From positions 41,048 through 105,047 of the forward strand of contig JAFVCD010000028.1 in NCBI GenBank assembly GCA_017479425.1: DNA of 64,000 nucleotides. The letters run 5' to 3'. The position numbers and the translations under genes were made by a program. Of this stretch, positions 34,651-43,911 are shown piece after piece; the first letter of the stretch is position 1, and each line of letters begins with the position of its first letter. Under the pieces are notes generated by a model. It was not told the origin of the DNA. It was given only the letters and a program-made list of their open reading frames with translations, and ran no database searches. The stretch comes from Oscillospiraceae bacterium (lineage in GTDB: Bacteria; Bacillota; Clostridia; Oscillospirales; Oscillospiraceae).

Positions 34651-35193
34651 TTGAAAGAAGCTTTAGTCTCGTTCAAAAATTCAAAATGGTTTCCGCTTGC
34701 TATGAGCGTATTGTCGGTTGTCATCGGCATAATCCTCATACTTAACCCACAGCTCAATATGGAGAGCGTTGCGCTCTATGCCGGCGTTATGTTCCTTATC
34801 TACGGTATTTTTCAGGTGTGCTGCGGTATTCTGATGAAAGGAAGCACAATGTTCCGCGTATGCGCAGTAATTCTCGGGGCGTGCATGATAATTCTTGCAA
34901 TAGTTGTATTTGCAAACCTTGCTCTCATCGGTAAATATCTTCCGACGCTTGCGGGCTTTTTTATGATCATCAGCGCGATCTCTTATCTGCTGCCGTCCTT
35001 CGCACTATTGAAGGACGGGATAAAGACGTGGTGGTTCGGCGCGCTTCCTGCAATAATTCTGCTTGTTTTTGGCCTTGTGTTCCTGCTTCTGCCGGGCTTT
35101 GTCGGTCAGGCATTCGGAATCTTCACCGGTATTGCCATGCTTATAAACGGCGCAAGCGGACTGATCAGCTTTTTCCAGATGAGAAAGGAATAA
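34651..35193 (+). CDS. DUF308 (HdeD-like) membrane protein
   Basis: This 180-residue protein has six transmembrane helices arranged as three hairpins, the pattern of the DUF308/HdeD family, which is linked to acid or envelope stress in enterobacteria. The start is TTG at 34651 with AGGAAGGTG upstream; no ATG gives a complete first helix. It is followed 5 bases later by a second family member, and both lie downstream of a TetR-type operator. The biochemical role is unknown. Confidence 0.82.
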   Translation: MKEALVSFKNSKWFPLAMSVLSVVIGIILILNPQLNMESVALYAGVMFLIYGIFQVCCGILMKGSTMFRVCAVILGACMIILAIVVFANLALIGKYLPTLAGFFMIISAISYLLPSFALLKDGIKTWWFGALPAIILLVFGLVFLLLPGFVGQAFGIFTGIAMLINGASGLISFFQMRKE

Positions 35194-35197
35194 ACGG

Positions 35198-35785
35198 ATG
35201 ACGAACGCTGCAGAAAAGAATCCCGTTATTAAAGGGACCAGATTTGCTTTTAAGCTTATGAAAAATAAGCTTGTTATTTCGCTTTTGATGATAGTTCAGG
35301 GACTTCTGTTCATTTTTTACCCGTCGGGCAACGTCGGCGGTCTTATTCAGACCGCCGCGGTAATAGTTATAGCGGCGACAGTGATCAACGTCCTTCTCCA
35401 TCTCCTGCACAAGGACAGAACGGCCGGGGATTATGTTCTCGCGGTGCTGAATATCGTTTTATGCGTCTTTGCGGTCTTTTGCCTTGTGCTTCCGGGAGCA
35501 ATCGAGCCTTATGTCAGAGCTGCGGTAGGGGTATTTACGATCGGAGCAAACCTTGTGAGCCTCGTTGAGGTGCTGCGCTATGAAAATAAAAAAAGCTGGC
35601 GATTCATCGTCGGAATTATTGCGGCGATAGTTATGATCGTTCTTGGCGCGGCAATGATTATTGCGCCCGAGAACATAATAGCGAACATTCAGATCGGCAT
35701 CGGCTGGATACTGATACTCAATGCCGTTATAAACGTTTGGTACATTGTAAGACTCTACTTCTCATCGAGAAAAAATGTGAAATAG
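35198..35785 (+). CDS. DUF308 (HdeD-like) membrane protein, second copy
   Basis: This 195-residue protein has a basic N-terminus and six predicted transmembrane helices. It is colinear with the preceding DUF308 protein but diverged, so the pair probably arose by an old duplication and may form a hetero-oligomer. It sits in the same operon, closed by a strong terminator. Confidence 0.8.
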   Translation: MTNAAEKNPVIKGTRFAFKLMKNKLVISLLMIVQGLLFIFYPSGNVGGLIQTAAVIVIAATVINVLLHLLHKDRTAGDYVLAVLNIVLCVFAVFCLVLPGAIEPYVRAAVGVFTIGANLVSLVEVLRYENKKSWRFIVGIIAAIVMIVLGAAMIIAPENIIANIQIGIGWILILNAVINVWYIVRLYFSSRKNVK

Positions 35786-35791
35786 GTGAAT

Positions 35792-35841
35792 AAAACCGCC
35801 GCGAAGCCTTGATAAATGAGGCACGCGGCGGTTTTCTTTTT
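35792..35841 (+). terminator. Terminator after the DUF308 pair
   Basis: AACCGCCGCG pairs with CGCGGCGGTT around a 20-base loop containing AGCCTT, and a T-rich run follows. The stem and loop resemble the hairpin at 6548-6590. Confidence 0.8.
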
Positions 35842-35848
35842 TAGTGTA

Positions 35849-37993
35849 TTATTTTTTTATCCTTTGCAGCGATGCGTTCAGTGAACGGATCATCTCGCCC
35901 GGAACGCTGTCGCCCGCTTGCTTTATAAGGCTCTCGAGGCTCAGACCTGCCATCATTCTTTCAAGATTTGCGTTGCCGTGGGCGGCCTTCGCAACGTCGC
36001 CGCGGGAGGCTGTCATGCGCTCCATCAGCCTCTCAAGGATTGCGGCGGTTTGCGGATTTGATTTTAGGGCGCCCATTGTATCCTTGATCGAATAGCACGA
36101 GGGATCATAATCCGCCGCGTCGAACCAGTTGATGACCGCCTGCTTGCGGAATATATAATCCCTGTTCGGCTCGTACACACGTCGGATCACTATCTCATCC
36201 TCACCGGCGCTGATGCGGTGCTCGGCGGAGATGGGCACGTTGAAGGTGAAAACTCTCTCTGCGCGCTTTGTTTCAAACTTCCTGCCATCGACAAAAAGCG
36301 TGATCTCCGAAAGATTTGAGTAAACCTTTATTTCCGTAATATCCTCACAGCGGTCAGCGTAGCGGGAACCGCAGATATGTACGAAAGGCGCCTTTGACCA
36401 TGCCGCCTTATAGAGATAGAAAGCGTCCTTTTTCGTTTTGCGGTCAAACTCCACTAATCCCTTTTGATTTTCGCCCCTTTTGCCGCCCTCGTCGCGCCCG
36501 TCGGCGGCAAAGTCAAAAAGATTCCAGACGTGCGTTGCCCAGAGATACGGCCGCTCGTCGATCAGTTTCAGAATATGCTCGTGATAAAGACACTGATATT
36601 CCTCGGTGTAGTCGCCCTTTTCGGGCGCCGATGAGTGAAAGCGGATGTTGGCGTCGGCGCCGTACTCGGAAAAGCCTATTATCCTGTCGGGATAACGGGA
36701 GTGATACTCGTCAAAGAACTCGTCGTTCTGTTCAAGGTTGCCGAGATACCATCCGAAATAAAGATTATAGCTTGCAATATCAGCAACCGGAATGAGCGGT
36801 GAATCCTTTTCGAGCATAAATGCGTGCGCCATCACAGTCGGGCGGGTCGAATCCATCCTGTGGCACAGCTCGTGCAGAGCCTTGTGGTCTGAAATAAGCT
36901 CATCCGTAACCGTCCCGGAGGCTGTAATCTCGTTTGACAGCCCCCAGCAGACTATTGACGGATGGTTATAGCATTGCGTAATGAGCTCGCGCATCTGGCT
37001 GATTGCGTTTTCTCTTCCGCCGGACATATGTTTTGTTATATACGGAATCTCAGCCCATACGATAAGACCGTTCTCATCGCAAAGATCGTAGAACTCTTCG
37101 GCGTGCTGATAGTGCGCAAGGCGGAGCGTGTTGGCGCCTATTTCGCGGATTATCTCCATATCCTCGCGGTGCTCCTTCATCGTAAGAGCATTTCCGAGAC
37201 CCTTTCTGTCCTGATGGCGGCTAACACCGCGCAGGGGATAGCTTCTTCCGTTGAGGAAAAAACCCTTTTCCGGGTCGATATGGAATTCACGGCAGCCAAA
37301 ACGCGCGCATACCTCGTCGCCGCTTGAGAGCCTCGCGGAAGCGGTATAGAGATACGGATCGTCAAGTCCGTCCCAAAGACGAACGTTTTCAATAGTAAAC
37401 ACTGCAGTGTTTTTAACGCATTGTGTTTCTCCGTTTACGGTTATATATACACATTCCGAATTGTGCCATGTTTCAACGGTAACGGTTGCGCGCTTTGCCG
37501 CAAGGTCGACCGAAGGAGTTATCTTAATGCCGCGCGAGCCGTCGGTTACAAGCTCGAAATGCTCGGCAGGGACAATTATAAGGTTTACATCACGATAAAG
37601 ACCGCCGTAAAAGGTGAAATCGGCCATCTGAGGGTAGACACGCTCGTTTTTCGAGTTGTCAACTTTAATGCGAAGGTGATTGTCTTTTTTCAGATAGTCC
37701 GTGACGTCAGCACGGAAGGTTGAATAACCTCCGTCGTGGCGGACAAGCGCTACTCCGTTAAGCGACAGATCGGCGCTCATTGCCGCGCCGTTCAGCTCGA
37801 TAAAGCAGCGCTCGCCGGAGAGCATATCGGGCATCGGAAAATATTTTTCGTATGTCGCGATCCCGCGCCTGTAATCATTTCCGCCGTCCTGCCCATCCAA
37901 AGCGTTCCAGGTGTGGGGAAGAGTAACGGCTGTCGTCTCCTCGCCGGGAAAGGAAAACAGCCAGTTATCATTGAAGTTTATGACAGTCCTCAT
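35849..37993 (-). CDS. GH2 beta-galactosidase/beta-glucuronidase family protein
   Basis: This 714-residue cytoplasmic enzyme (no signal peptide) has the GH2 layout: a jelly-roll sugar-binding domain (about 1-150), an immunoglobulin-like domain (about 155-240) and a TIM barrel (about 245-540). The acid/base is Glu355 in W-G-L-S-N-E-I and the nucleophile is Glu443 in G-F-S-E-Y-G-A. A further beta-domain and an unusual helical tail (about 630-714) follow. It removes a terminal beta-linked sugar; galactose or glucuronic acid cannot be told apart by eye. It is encoded 18 bases after garR, so the two probably share a transcript, opposite to an AraC regulator and a sugar symporter. Confidence 0.88.
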   Translation of the reverse strand: MRTVINFNDNWLFSFPGEETTAVTLPHTWNALDGQDGGNDYRRGIATYEKYFPMPDMLSGERCFIELNGAAMSADLSLNGVALVRHDGGYSTFRADVTDYLKKDNHLRIKVDNSKNERVYPQMADFTFYGGLYRDVNLIIVPAEHFELVTDGSRGIKITPSVDLAAKRATVTVETWHNSECVYITVNGETQCVKNTAVFTIENVRLWDGLDDPYLYTASARLSSGDEVCARFGCREFHIDPEKGFFLNGRSYPLRGVSRHQDRKGLGNALTMKEHREDMEIIREIGANTLRLAHYQHAEEFYDLCDENGLIVWAEIPYITKHMSGGRENAISQMRELITQCYNHPSIVCWGLSNEITASGTVTDELISDHKALHELCHRMDSTRPTVMAHAFMLEKDSPLIPVADIASYNLYFGWYLGNLEQNDEFFDEYHSRYPDRIIGFSEYGADANIRFHSSAPEKGDYTEEYQCLYHEHILKLIDERPYLWATHVWNLFDFAADGRDEGGKRGENQKGLVEFDRKTKKDAFYLYKAAWSKAPFVHICGSRYADRCEDITEIKVYSNLSEITLFVDGRKFETKRAERVFTFNVPISAEHRISAGEDEIVIRRVYEPNRDYIFRKQAVINWFDAADYDPSCYSIKDTMGALKSNPQTAAILERLMERMTASRGDVAKAAHGNANLERMMAGLSLESLIKQAGDSVPGEMIRSLNASLQRIKK

Positions 37994-38011
37994 AAGCTCC
38001 TCCTCGGTGTG

Positions 38012-38890
38012 TTATTTTCCGAGCTTTATTCCGGTAAGATGCTCGTAATACTGTGCGATTGCGCTGTGATCCTTCTGACCGCCGCCGTTTGCGTGCATCC
38101 ACTGCATGACCTCCATAACTCCGGCTGTAACGGGCGCCGGAGCGCCGACGGAGTGGGCGCAGGATAGGGCGTTGTTCAGATCCTTGATGTGAAGATCGAT
38201 TTTAAAGCCCGGCTTGTCGTTTCCGGAGAGCATCATAGGCGCCTTGGCGTTCATTACGTTAGAGCCCGCAAGACCGCCCTTTATCGCCTCAAAAACGAGC
38301 TCGGGATCGACTCCGGCCTTCTGCGCAAGGGTAAGCGCCTCGCTGAGCGCCTGAATGTTTGCGGCGACGATTATCTGATTTGCGAGCTTTGTGGTGTTTC
38401 CGGCGCCGATCTCGCCGCAGCGCACTACGGACGCGCCCATATGGGAAAGAACGGGCTTCATCTTATCAAAGATTTCCTGCTTGCCGCCCACCATAAAGCT
38501 GAGCTTGCCGCTTATTGCCATAGGCTCGCCGCCGGAAACTGGAGCATCGAGCATTTCTACGCCCTTTTCAGAAAGCTTTGCGGCGATCTCCTTGGAGTCG
38601 ATGGGGTTAATGGAGCTTGTGTCGACGAGAATCTGCCCTGCGTGCAAGGCGTTGTAGAACTCGTCTGCGAGAACGACCTCGCGAACCTGCGGGGAATTTG
38701 AAAGCATCGTGATTATGACATCGCAGCTTTCGGCGATGGAGAGGTAAGTGCCTTTTTTTGCTCCGGCGGCAACGGCTTCGGAGCACTTACTCTCGGTGCG
38801 GTTTGCTACGGTAACGTCAAGTCCGGCCTTTACAAGATTGATTGCCATGGGCTTTCCCATAATACCCATGCCTATAAAGCCTATTTTCAT
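38012..38890 (-). CDS. garR: 2-hydroxy-3-oxopropionate (tartronate semialdehyde) reductase / beta-hydroxyacid dehydrogenase
   Basis: This 292-residue NAD(P)-dependent enzyme of the 3-hydroxyisobutyrate dehydrogenase family has the N-terminal nucleotide motif G-F-I-G-M-G-I-M-G-K-P-M, the substrate motif D-A-P-V-S-G-G and the catalytic lysine region G-A-G-N-T-T-K-L-A-N-Q. It is most like tartronate semialdehyde reductase, which reduces tartronate semialdehyde to glycerate in glyoxylate and aldarate catabolism. A glycerate 2-kinase 4 kb away would phosphorylate the product, which supports the call. AAAAGGAG precedes the ATG. Confidence 0.86.
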   Translation of the reverse strand: MKIGFIGMGIMGKPMAINLVKAGLDVTVANRTESKCSEAVAAGAKKGTYLSIAESCDVIITMLSNSPQVREVVLADEFYNALHAGQILVDTSSINPIDSKEIAAKLSEKGVEMLDAPVSGGEPMAISGKLSFMVGGKQEIFDKMKPVLSHMGASVVRCGEIGAGNTTKLANQIIVAANIQALSEALTLAQKAGVDPELVFEAIKGGLAGSNVMNAKAPMMLSGNDKPGFKIDLHIKDLNNALSCAHSVGAPAPVTAGVMEVMQWMHANGGGQKDHSAIAQYYEHLTGIKLGK

Positions 38891-38999
38891 TTAAAAATCT
38901 CCTTTTATTTTTTGAGTTGAGTATATACAAAAAAAGGGTTCAGGTATATAATTGAATTCGAGATTGTATCTCCAAATTCGTCTTTTTGAGGTGAAAACT

Positions 39000-40217
39000 A
39001 TGTCCGCGTCAAATCTTAGCGTACAGGAGCGAATCGAAAATCTGAGGGAGCTTTTATCCTTCGGCGGAAGGATGTACACATGGGTTTATAATCTCGAGGG
39101 CGAGGTGCAGGAAACGAACTGCCCTGACCTCGTTCTGCACAAGGTATTTAAAAAATCGGGGTACCTCGAACGAATGCTCGAGCATGCGAGAGAGCATTCG
39201 GAGCCGATAGTCTTCAGCGTTCCTATGGGGCTTATGTGGGGCGCGGCGTTTGAGCGCGAGGGAGACGCTATTTCCAATATACACGTATTCGGGCCGGCGT
39301 CGTCTACAGAGCTCAGCATATGGGACGTGGACGATGCGCTGCGAAGAGCTGAGATGAGTCCAGGCCGGCGCAAGAAGCTTGAGCAGATACTGATGAACAT
39401 TCCGACAGTTTCCACAGTGGATTTTTTCAGATACATTCTTATGCTGCACTATTGCGTTACCGGCGAGAAGCTGACTAATTCCGATATCATATTTATGTCT
39501 CAGGGGATTGAAAAGACTGACTCCGGCGAAACGACTAAGCGGGACAGAATGAAAACCTATATGACAGAGCAGGCTCTTATGAGAATGGTCAGCGAGGGCG
39601 ACCTCAACTATAAAAGCATCCTTAATAATGCTGCCAATATAAGCAGGGGAGTAAGGGTTGACGATAACATGTCTTTAAGGCAGGTCAGAGTATCGCAGAT
39701 CGTGTTCATTTCGCTCTGCACCCGCGCGGCAATCGAGGGCGGCATATCTCCTGAGGTAGCCTATTCCCGCGGTGATGCCTATATTCAGGATATTCTCGAT
39801 TGCAAAAGCGTTACTGATGCGGTTCAGATCGGACACACTATGTACGATGATTTTGTCCGCCTCGTTCACAAAAGCCGGTCAAACCCCAAATATTCAAAGC
39901 AGATACAGAGCTGCTGCGAATATATAGAGCTGAATGCCGAAAAAAAGATAACTCTCAAGGCTCTTGCGTGTCATGTAGGCTACGTTGAATATTATCTTTC
40001 GCGCAAATTTAAAGAGGAGACAGGCTTTAGTATAAACGACTACATTAAAATAGTAAAGGTTGAGCACGCAAAAACGCTGCTGATTTCCTCGGATATGGGC
40101 ATTCAGGAGATATGCGATAAGCTCGGCTTCGGCTCGCGGAGCTTTTTTGCAGAGACCTTCAAGGAGATCACGGGTCTTCCTCCGGCGCGGTTCAGGGAGC
40201 AGAACAGAAGAATGTAA
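39000..40217 (+). CDS. AraC family transcriptional regulator
   Basis: This 405-residue regulator has a large N-terminal domain of unknown ligand (about 1-290) and two C-terminal helix-turn-helix motifs (about 300-400), seen in I-T-L-K-A-L-A-C-H-V-G-Y and the closing F-G-S-R-S-F-F-A-E-T-F-K-E-I-T-G-L-P-P. The start at ATG 39000 follows GAGGTGA; a frame extension upstream covers the promoter, where TATAAT lies at 38947-38952. It is divergent from garR and GH2 and precedes a GPH sugar symporter, so it probably activates one or both transcripts in response to a sugar or sugar acid. Confidence 0.9.
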   Translation: MSASNLSVQERIENLRELLSFGGRMYTWVYNLEGEVQETNCPDLVLHKVFKKSGYLERMLEHAREHSEPIVFSVPMGLMWGAAFEREGDAISNIHVFGPASSTELSIWDVDDALRRAEMSPGRRKKLEQILMNIPTVSTVDFFRYILMLHYCVTGEKLTNSDIIFMSQGIEKTDSGETTKRDRMKTYMTEQALMRMVSEGDLNYKSILNNAANISRGVRVDDNMSLRQVRVSQIVFISLCTRAAIEGGISPEVAYSRGDAYIQDILDCKSVTDAVQIGHTMYDDFVRLVHKSRSNPKYSKQIQSCCEYIELNAEKKITLKALACHVGYVEYYLSRKFKEETGFSINDYIKIVKVEHAKTLLISSDMGIQEICDKLGFGSRSFFAETFKEITGLPPARFREQNRRM

Positions 40218-40326
40218 TTTTAGCAAATATGAGGACATGGTAGCTAATTCAAAGATTTTTTTGCCGTAATCCGCAATGTATACTGTTTTCAGGCTCGTTT
40301 AGAAATAGATGAAGGAGAGCGATAGA

Positions 40327-41832
40327 ATGAACCTGAAAAAAATCATTGCTGGAGCAAAGGGCTCAAATAACGGCGTATACCGCACCGCGAGCATGAGATC
40401 AATGATTCTCGCCTGCGCCACCAGCGGCGGCAAGAACATCTTTATGATGCTGATGATGTACTCAAGCTACATAGCCAACGCGGGCTTCGGGGTCCTCGTT
40501 GCGGTAACTGGCATTATCATGACCGTTAAGACCATCTTTGACGGAGTATGTGATCCGTTCGTTGCCGCGATCTTTGACCGTATGCCGGCAGGAAAGCATG
40601 GTAAAATGCGCAAATTCCTCGCAATAGGGTACGGCAGCACGATTATCGCGGCAATTCTGATGTTCAGTATTCTGGTCAATAAGTTTGACGGAGTCATGGG
40701 CATCGTTGTATTTTGCCTCGTCTATGCGTTCTTCGTCGTAGGCTATACCGTTCTCAGTATCGGCGGCACCACGATCCCGACAATTCTCACAAACGACCCG
40801 AAGCAGCGCCCGTTCATGAACTTCACGGCGACGCTCTATCAGTATCTTGCTCCGCTTATTGTCAATAACCTTATGGCGTTCACCATTCTTCCGCGCCACA
40901 ATAACCAGTATGACGCGGCCTGCCTCGGCGAGGCGTGCTATCTCTTCTGCGGAATCGCCCTCGTGTTCATGCTCCTGACCTTCATCGGTATTGCGCCGGT
41001 TGATAATGACAAGGTGCTCGGAGAGCTCATGAGCCTCAGCGGAAAGAAGCAGAAGGTCGGCATCAAGGAAATGTGGAATATGCTCAAGGTCAACAAGCCC
41101 CTTCGCTGCTATATCGTAGCCGGCGCCTCCGATAAGCTTGCCACCAAGATGAGCACCGACTCCGTCGTTACGGTTATGCTCACGGGTATCCTTATTGCAA
41201 ACTATCAGGCAACAACGATGATAAATAACTCCGCTATGATCGTCGGACTGATATTTGCATTCCTCGGCGGCGTATTTATTGCCAAGTACGGCGTGAAGAC
41301 TTCGACGGTAGTCTGGTCGTATATTAATATTGCGGTGTCTCTCGGACTCTTTGCACTCTGTATGGTCATGGGACCGTGGGGCATGAAGCAGATCGGTATA
41401 GGCGGCTGGCCTATGATAATCTACGTCGGACTTATGATGGGCAAGAACGCGGCCCAGATGGTGCTTAACACTGCCGAAGGAATGATGCGCGCGGATATTG
41501 CCGACTATGAGCTTGACCGCAGCGGCAATTTTATGCCCGGTATGGTCGGAGCCTGCTATACCTTTACCGAGAAGCTCATCGCCTCTCTCGGCTCAACCTT
41601 CGTTACCTTTGCGGTCGCCCTTATCGGCTACACAACCGTAATGCCGCAGATGGGCGATAAGCCTTCGATTCCGCTGTTCTTCCTCACTATGGGTATGGTT
41701 TATGGAATGCCCATTCTCGGCTGGATCTGCAACCTTGTTGCGATGAAGTTCTATGAGCTCGATAAGGAGCGCATGGTAGAGATCCAGACGAATATTGCAG
41801 AGAAGAAAAAAGCGCTCAGCGCGAAAAAGTGA
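40327..41832 (+). CDS. GPH family (glycoside-pentoside-hexuronide) cation symporter
   Basis: This 501-residue MFS-type protein has about twelve transmembrane helices and typical GPH features: D-P-F-V-A-A-I-F-D-R near residue 75 after helix 2, the loop G-K-H-G-K-M-R-K-F, and T-I-P-T-I-L-T-N-D-P-K-Q-R in the first half. The family imports glycosides, pentosides or hexuronides with a cation. The start at 40327 follows AAGGAGAG; the earlier ATG at 40309 is part of that site. It lies between an AraC regulator and a lipoprotein and probably supplies the cytoplasmic GH2 enzyme with substrate. Confidence 0.88.
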   Translation: MNLKKIIAGAKGSNNGVYRTASMRSMILACATSGGKNIFMMLMMYSSYIANAGFGVLVAVTGIIMTVKTIFDGVCDPFVAAIFDRMPAGKHGKMRKFLAIGYGSTIIAAILMFSILVNKFDGVMGIVVFCLVYAFFVVGYTVLSIGGTTIPTILTNDPKQRPFMNFTATLYQYLAPLIVNNLMAFTILPRHNNQYDAACLGEACYLFCGIALVFMLLTFIGIAPVDNDKVLGELMSLSGKKQKVGIKEMWNMLKVNKPLRCYIVAGASDKLATKMSTDSVVTVMLTGILIANYQATTMINNSAMIVGLIFAFLGGVFIAKYGVKTSTVVWSYINIAVSLGLFALCMVMGPWGMKQIGIGGWPMIIYVGLMMGKNAAQMVLNTAEGMMRADIADYELDRSGNFMPGMVGACYTFTEKLIASLGSTFVTFAVALIGYTTVMPQMGDKPSIPLFFLTMGMVYGMPILGWICNLVAMKFYELDKERMVEIQTNIAEKKKALSAKK

Positions 41833-41846
41833 AAGGAAGGCAAACG

Positions 41847-42614
41847 ATGAACAGAAAAGCTATTGCACTTATTATGGCACTTATTCTCTGCGTCGGAGCG
41901 CTCTGCGCTTGCGGAGAAGGCTGGGTCGAGCCTGTTGAAGAGGATACCGGAGATATAATTCTATCAGGTTCAAAGTGGGACGGCAAGGTAGCCATCACCA
42001 TAACGCTTCACCCCGACGGAACATTGACCTCTGAAGCTAACGGAACTGTTACCGAGGGCACATGGGAAAAGGGTACGGGAGACGTTGCCATAGTTTTCCA
42101 CGCTTATGTAAAGGAAGACCTTTTGGATTTTGAGGTTTATGACGACGGAAATCAGTATACCTGCGTTTATCACCCTGTTCCTGATTTCAGCATTACCGGA
42201 GCAAAGCCCGGAGCTGAAGCTGTCACCGAAAGTCCTTCAGAAGCGCCTGTAGAAGCTCCCGCAGAACAGCCTGCGGCTCCTGCTGAGGAGGTTAAGCCGG
42301 CGCCGAAGACCGGCGACCTTGTCCTTGAGTTTACCGCTGAAATAAATTCTCAACTCGCAACGACGTTCTGGATCACTCCGGAAACCGTCAGCGAATCGCT
42401 TGAGGGCTATACTCCCGAGGACAGCGAGGACGTTCTGTTTTCGTGGCTGAATGCCGGAAATAAGAATTTTATGGATTTCTTCAAAAACGGCACCTACGAG
42501 TACCGCTTCACTATGATGGAGATCACCGAGCGCGGCACGTGGAAATATGAGGGTGGGGTTATCACCATCACCACCGAGTCCGGACGCGAGATGAGCACAA
42601 CTGTATCTGAGTAA
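41847..42614 (+). CDS. Lipoprotein with a lipocalin-like module shared with the 16979 lipoprotein
   Basis: This 255-residue lipoprotein has the lipobox L-C-A-C, a beta-rich first module (about 40-110) with H-P-D-G-T-L-T and G-T-W-E, a Pro/Ala/Glu linker (about 125-155) and a second module. In the second module V-L-F-S-W, M-D-F-F-K-N-G-T-Y-E and G-T-W-K line up with the 16979 protein. It follows the GPH symporter by 14 bases and is closed by a terminator, so it belongs to that sugar-uptake unit. A role in binding glycans at the surface is possible; no enzyme motif is seen. Confidence 0.8.
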   Translation: MNRKAIALIMALILCVGALCACGEGWVEPVEEDTGDIILSGSKWDGKVAITITLHPDGTLTSEANGTVTEGTWEKGTGDVAIVFHAYVKEDLLDFEVYDDGNQYTCVYHPVPDFSITGAKPGAEAVTESPSEAPVEAPAEQPAAPAEEVKPAPKTGDLVLEFTAEINSQLATTFWITPETVSESLEGYTPEDSEDVLFSWLNAGNKNFMDFFKNGTYEYRFTMMEITERGTWKYEGGVITITTESGREMSTTVSE

Positions 42615-42621
42615 AAAGGAA

Positions 42622-42655
42622 AAGCAGGCTCTTCTGTTTGAAAAGCCTGCTTTTT
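42622..42655 (+). terminator. Terminator after the symporter/lipoprotein unit
   Basis: AGCAGGCT (42623-42630) pairs with AGCCTGCT (42644-42651), followed by T residues. The next gene begins only 18 bases on, so some read-through may feed it. Confidence 0.8.
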
Positions 42656-42672
42656 AGAAAGCCAGCTTGAAT

Positions 42673-43911
42673 ATGAACTATAATAAAATGCGTGATGACG
42701 CTGAGAGAATAGCCTGCAGAGCAATAGGCTCATGCCTGCCGGATGAGGCGGTCAAAAGAGCGCTTTCCGGTAAAAGCTTTTCAGGCAGGGTGATGCTTGT
42801 AGCCGCGGGTAAGGCGGCGTGGCAGATGGCTAAAGCAGCCGCTCAATGCACTAAGATCGACGGAGGCATCGTCATAACGAAATACGGTCACGTTATGGGC
42901 GAAATACCGGGAGTGCGGTGCTTTGAGGCGGCTCATCCCGTTCCCGATGAGGTGGGAGTTTTGGCAACGGAGCGGGCTTTGGAGCTTATTCGCGGCCTTT
43001 CTGCCGATGATACCGTGCTGTTTCTCCTGTCCGGAGGCGGCAGCGCTCTGTTTGAAAAGCCGCTTGTCTCTCTGGATGAGCTGCGGAATATAACCAACGC
43101 GCTTCTTGCCTCCGGCGCGGAAATAACTGAGATAAACTCAATCAGAAAACGACTCTCAGCCGTTAAGGGCGGAAGATTTGCGCTCGCATGCGCTCCGGCG
43201 AAGGTCGAAGCGGTCATACTTTCGGATATTCTCGGCGACCCTGTAGATATGATTGCATCCGGACCTGTCAGTCCCGATTCATCAAGCTGCGCCGATGCGC
43301 TGGAGGTTGTCCGGAAGTACGGGATCAATATGAGCGAAAGCGCGCTTGAGCTCATGAATGTGGAAACGCCGAAGTATCTTGATAACGTTAAGATCAAGGT
43401 CGTCGGCTCGGTACGGGAGCTGTGCAGGGCGGCGGAAAGAGAGGCGGCAAGCCTCGGGTATCAAACATTTTTCCTTACGGATATGCTCTCCTGCGAGGCA
43501 AAGGAAGCGGGCAGAATGCTTGCGTCGATAGCGCAAAGCCATGCAGGGGACGGAAGAAAAGCGGCGTATATTCTCGGCGGCGAGACGGTAGTTCACCTTA
43601 CCGGAGACGGAATGGGCGGAAGAAATCAGGAGCTTGCGCTCGCTGCGGCGGAGGGACTGAGCGGAATTAACGCCTGCGTTATCAGTGTTGGCTCTGACGG
43701 AACTGACGGTCCGACGGACGCGGCCGGGGGTTATGCAGACGGCGAAACTCTTGAAAGACTGAATATTTCCGGCATAAGCTATTATGAAGCGCTCAGAAAC
43801 AACGACGCATACAACGCCTTAAAGGCGGTTGACGGACTTATATTCACTGGTCCGACCGGTACTAACGTCAACGACGTTTCGGTACTCCTTATCGGGGGAG
43901 CGGATAGATGA
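42673..43911 (+). CDS. Glycerate 2-kinase (GK-II / MOFRL family)
   Basis: This 412-residue enzyme phosphorylates D-glycerate to 2-phosphoglycerate. It has the DUF4147 domain with G-K-A-A-W-Q-M, A-A-H-P-V-P-D, the glycine loop L-L-S-G-G-G-S-A-L, the catalytic lysine region I-N-S-I-R-K-R-L-S-A-V-K-G-G and I-L-S-D-I-L-G-D-P. The C-terminal MOFRL domain has G-G-R-N-Q-E-L-A-L and S-D-G-T-D-G-P-T-D-A-A-G. The start at ATG 42673 has no strong Shine-Dalgarno; a TTG two codons upstream is an alternative. Its stop overlaps lrgA as ATGA. With garR nearby it completes a tartronate semialdehyde to 2-phosphoglycerate route. Confidence 0.92.
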   Translation: MNYNKMRDDAERIACRAIGSCLPDEAVKRALSGKSFSGRVMLVAAGKAAWQMAKAAAQCTKIDGGIVITKYGHVMGEIPGVRCFEAAHPVPDEVGVLATERALELIRGLSADDTVLFLLSGGGSALFEKPLVSLDELRNITNALLASGAEITEINSIRKRLSAVKGGRFALACAPAKVEAVILSDILGDPVDMIASGPVSPDSSSCADALEVVRKYGINMSESALELMNVETPKYLDNVKIKVVGSVRELCRAAEREAASLGYQTFFLTDMLSCEAKEAGRMLASIAQSHAGDGRKAAYILGGETVVHLTGDGMGGRNQELALAAAEGLSGINACVISVGSDGTDGPTDAAGGYADGETLERLNISGISYYEALRNNDAYNALKAVDGLIFTGPTGTNVNDVSVLLIGGADR

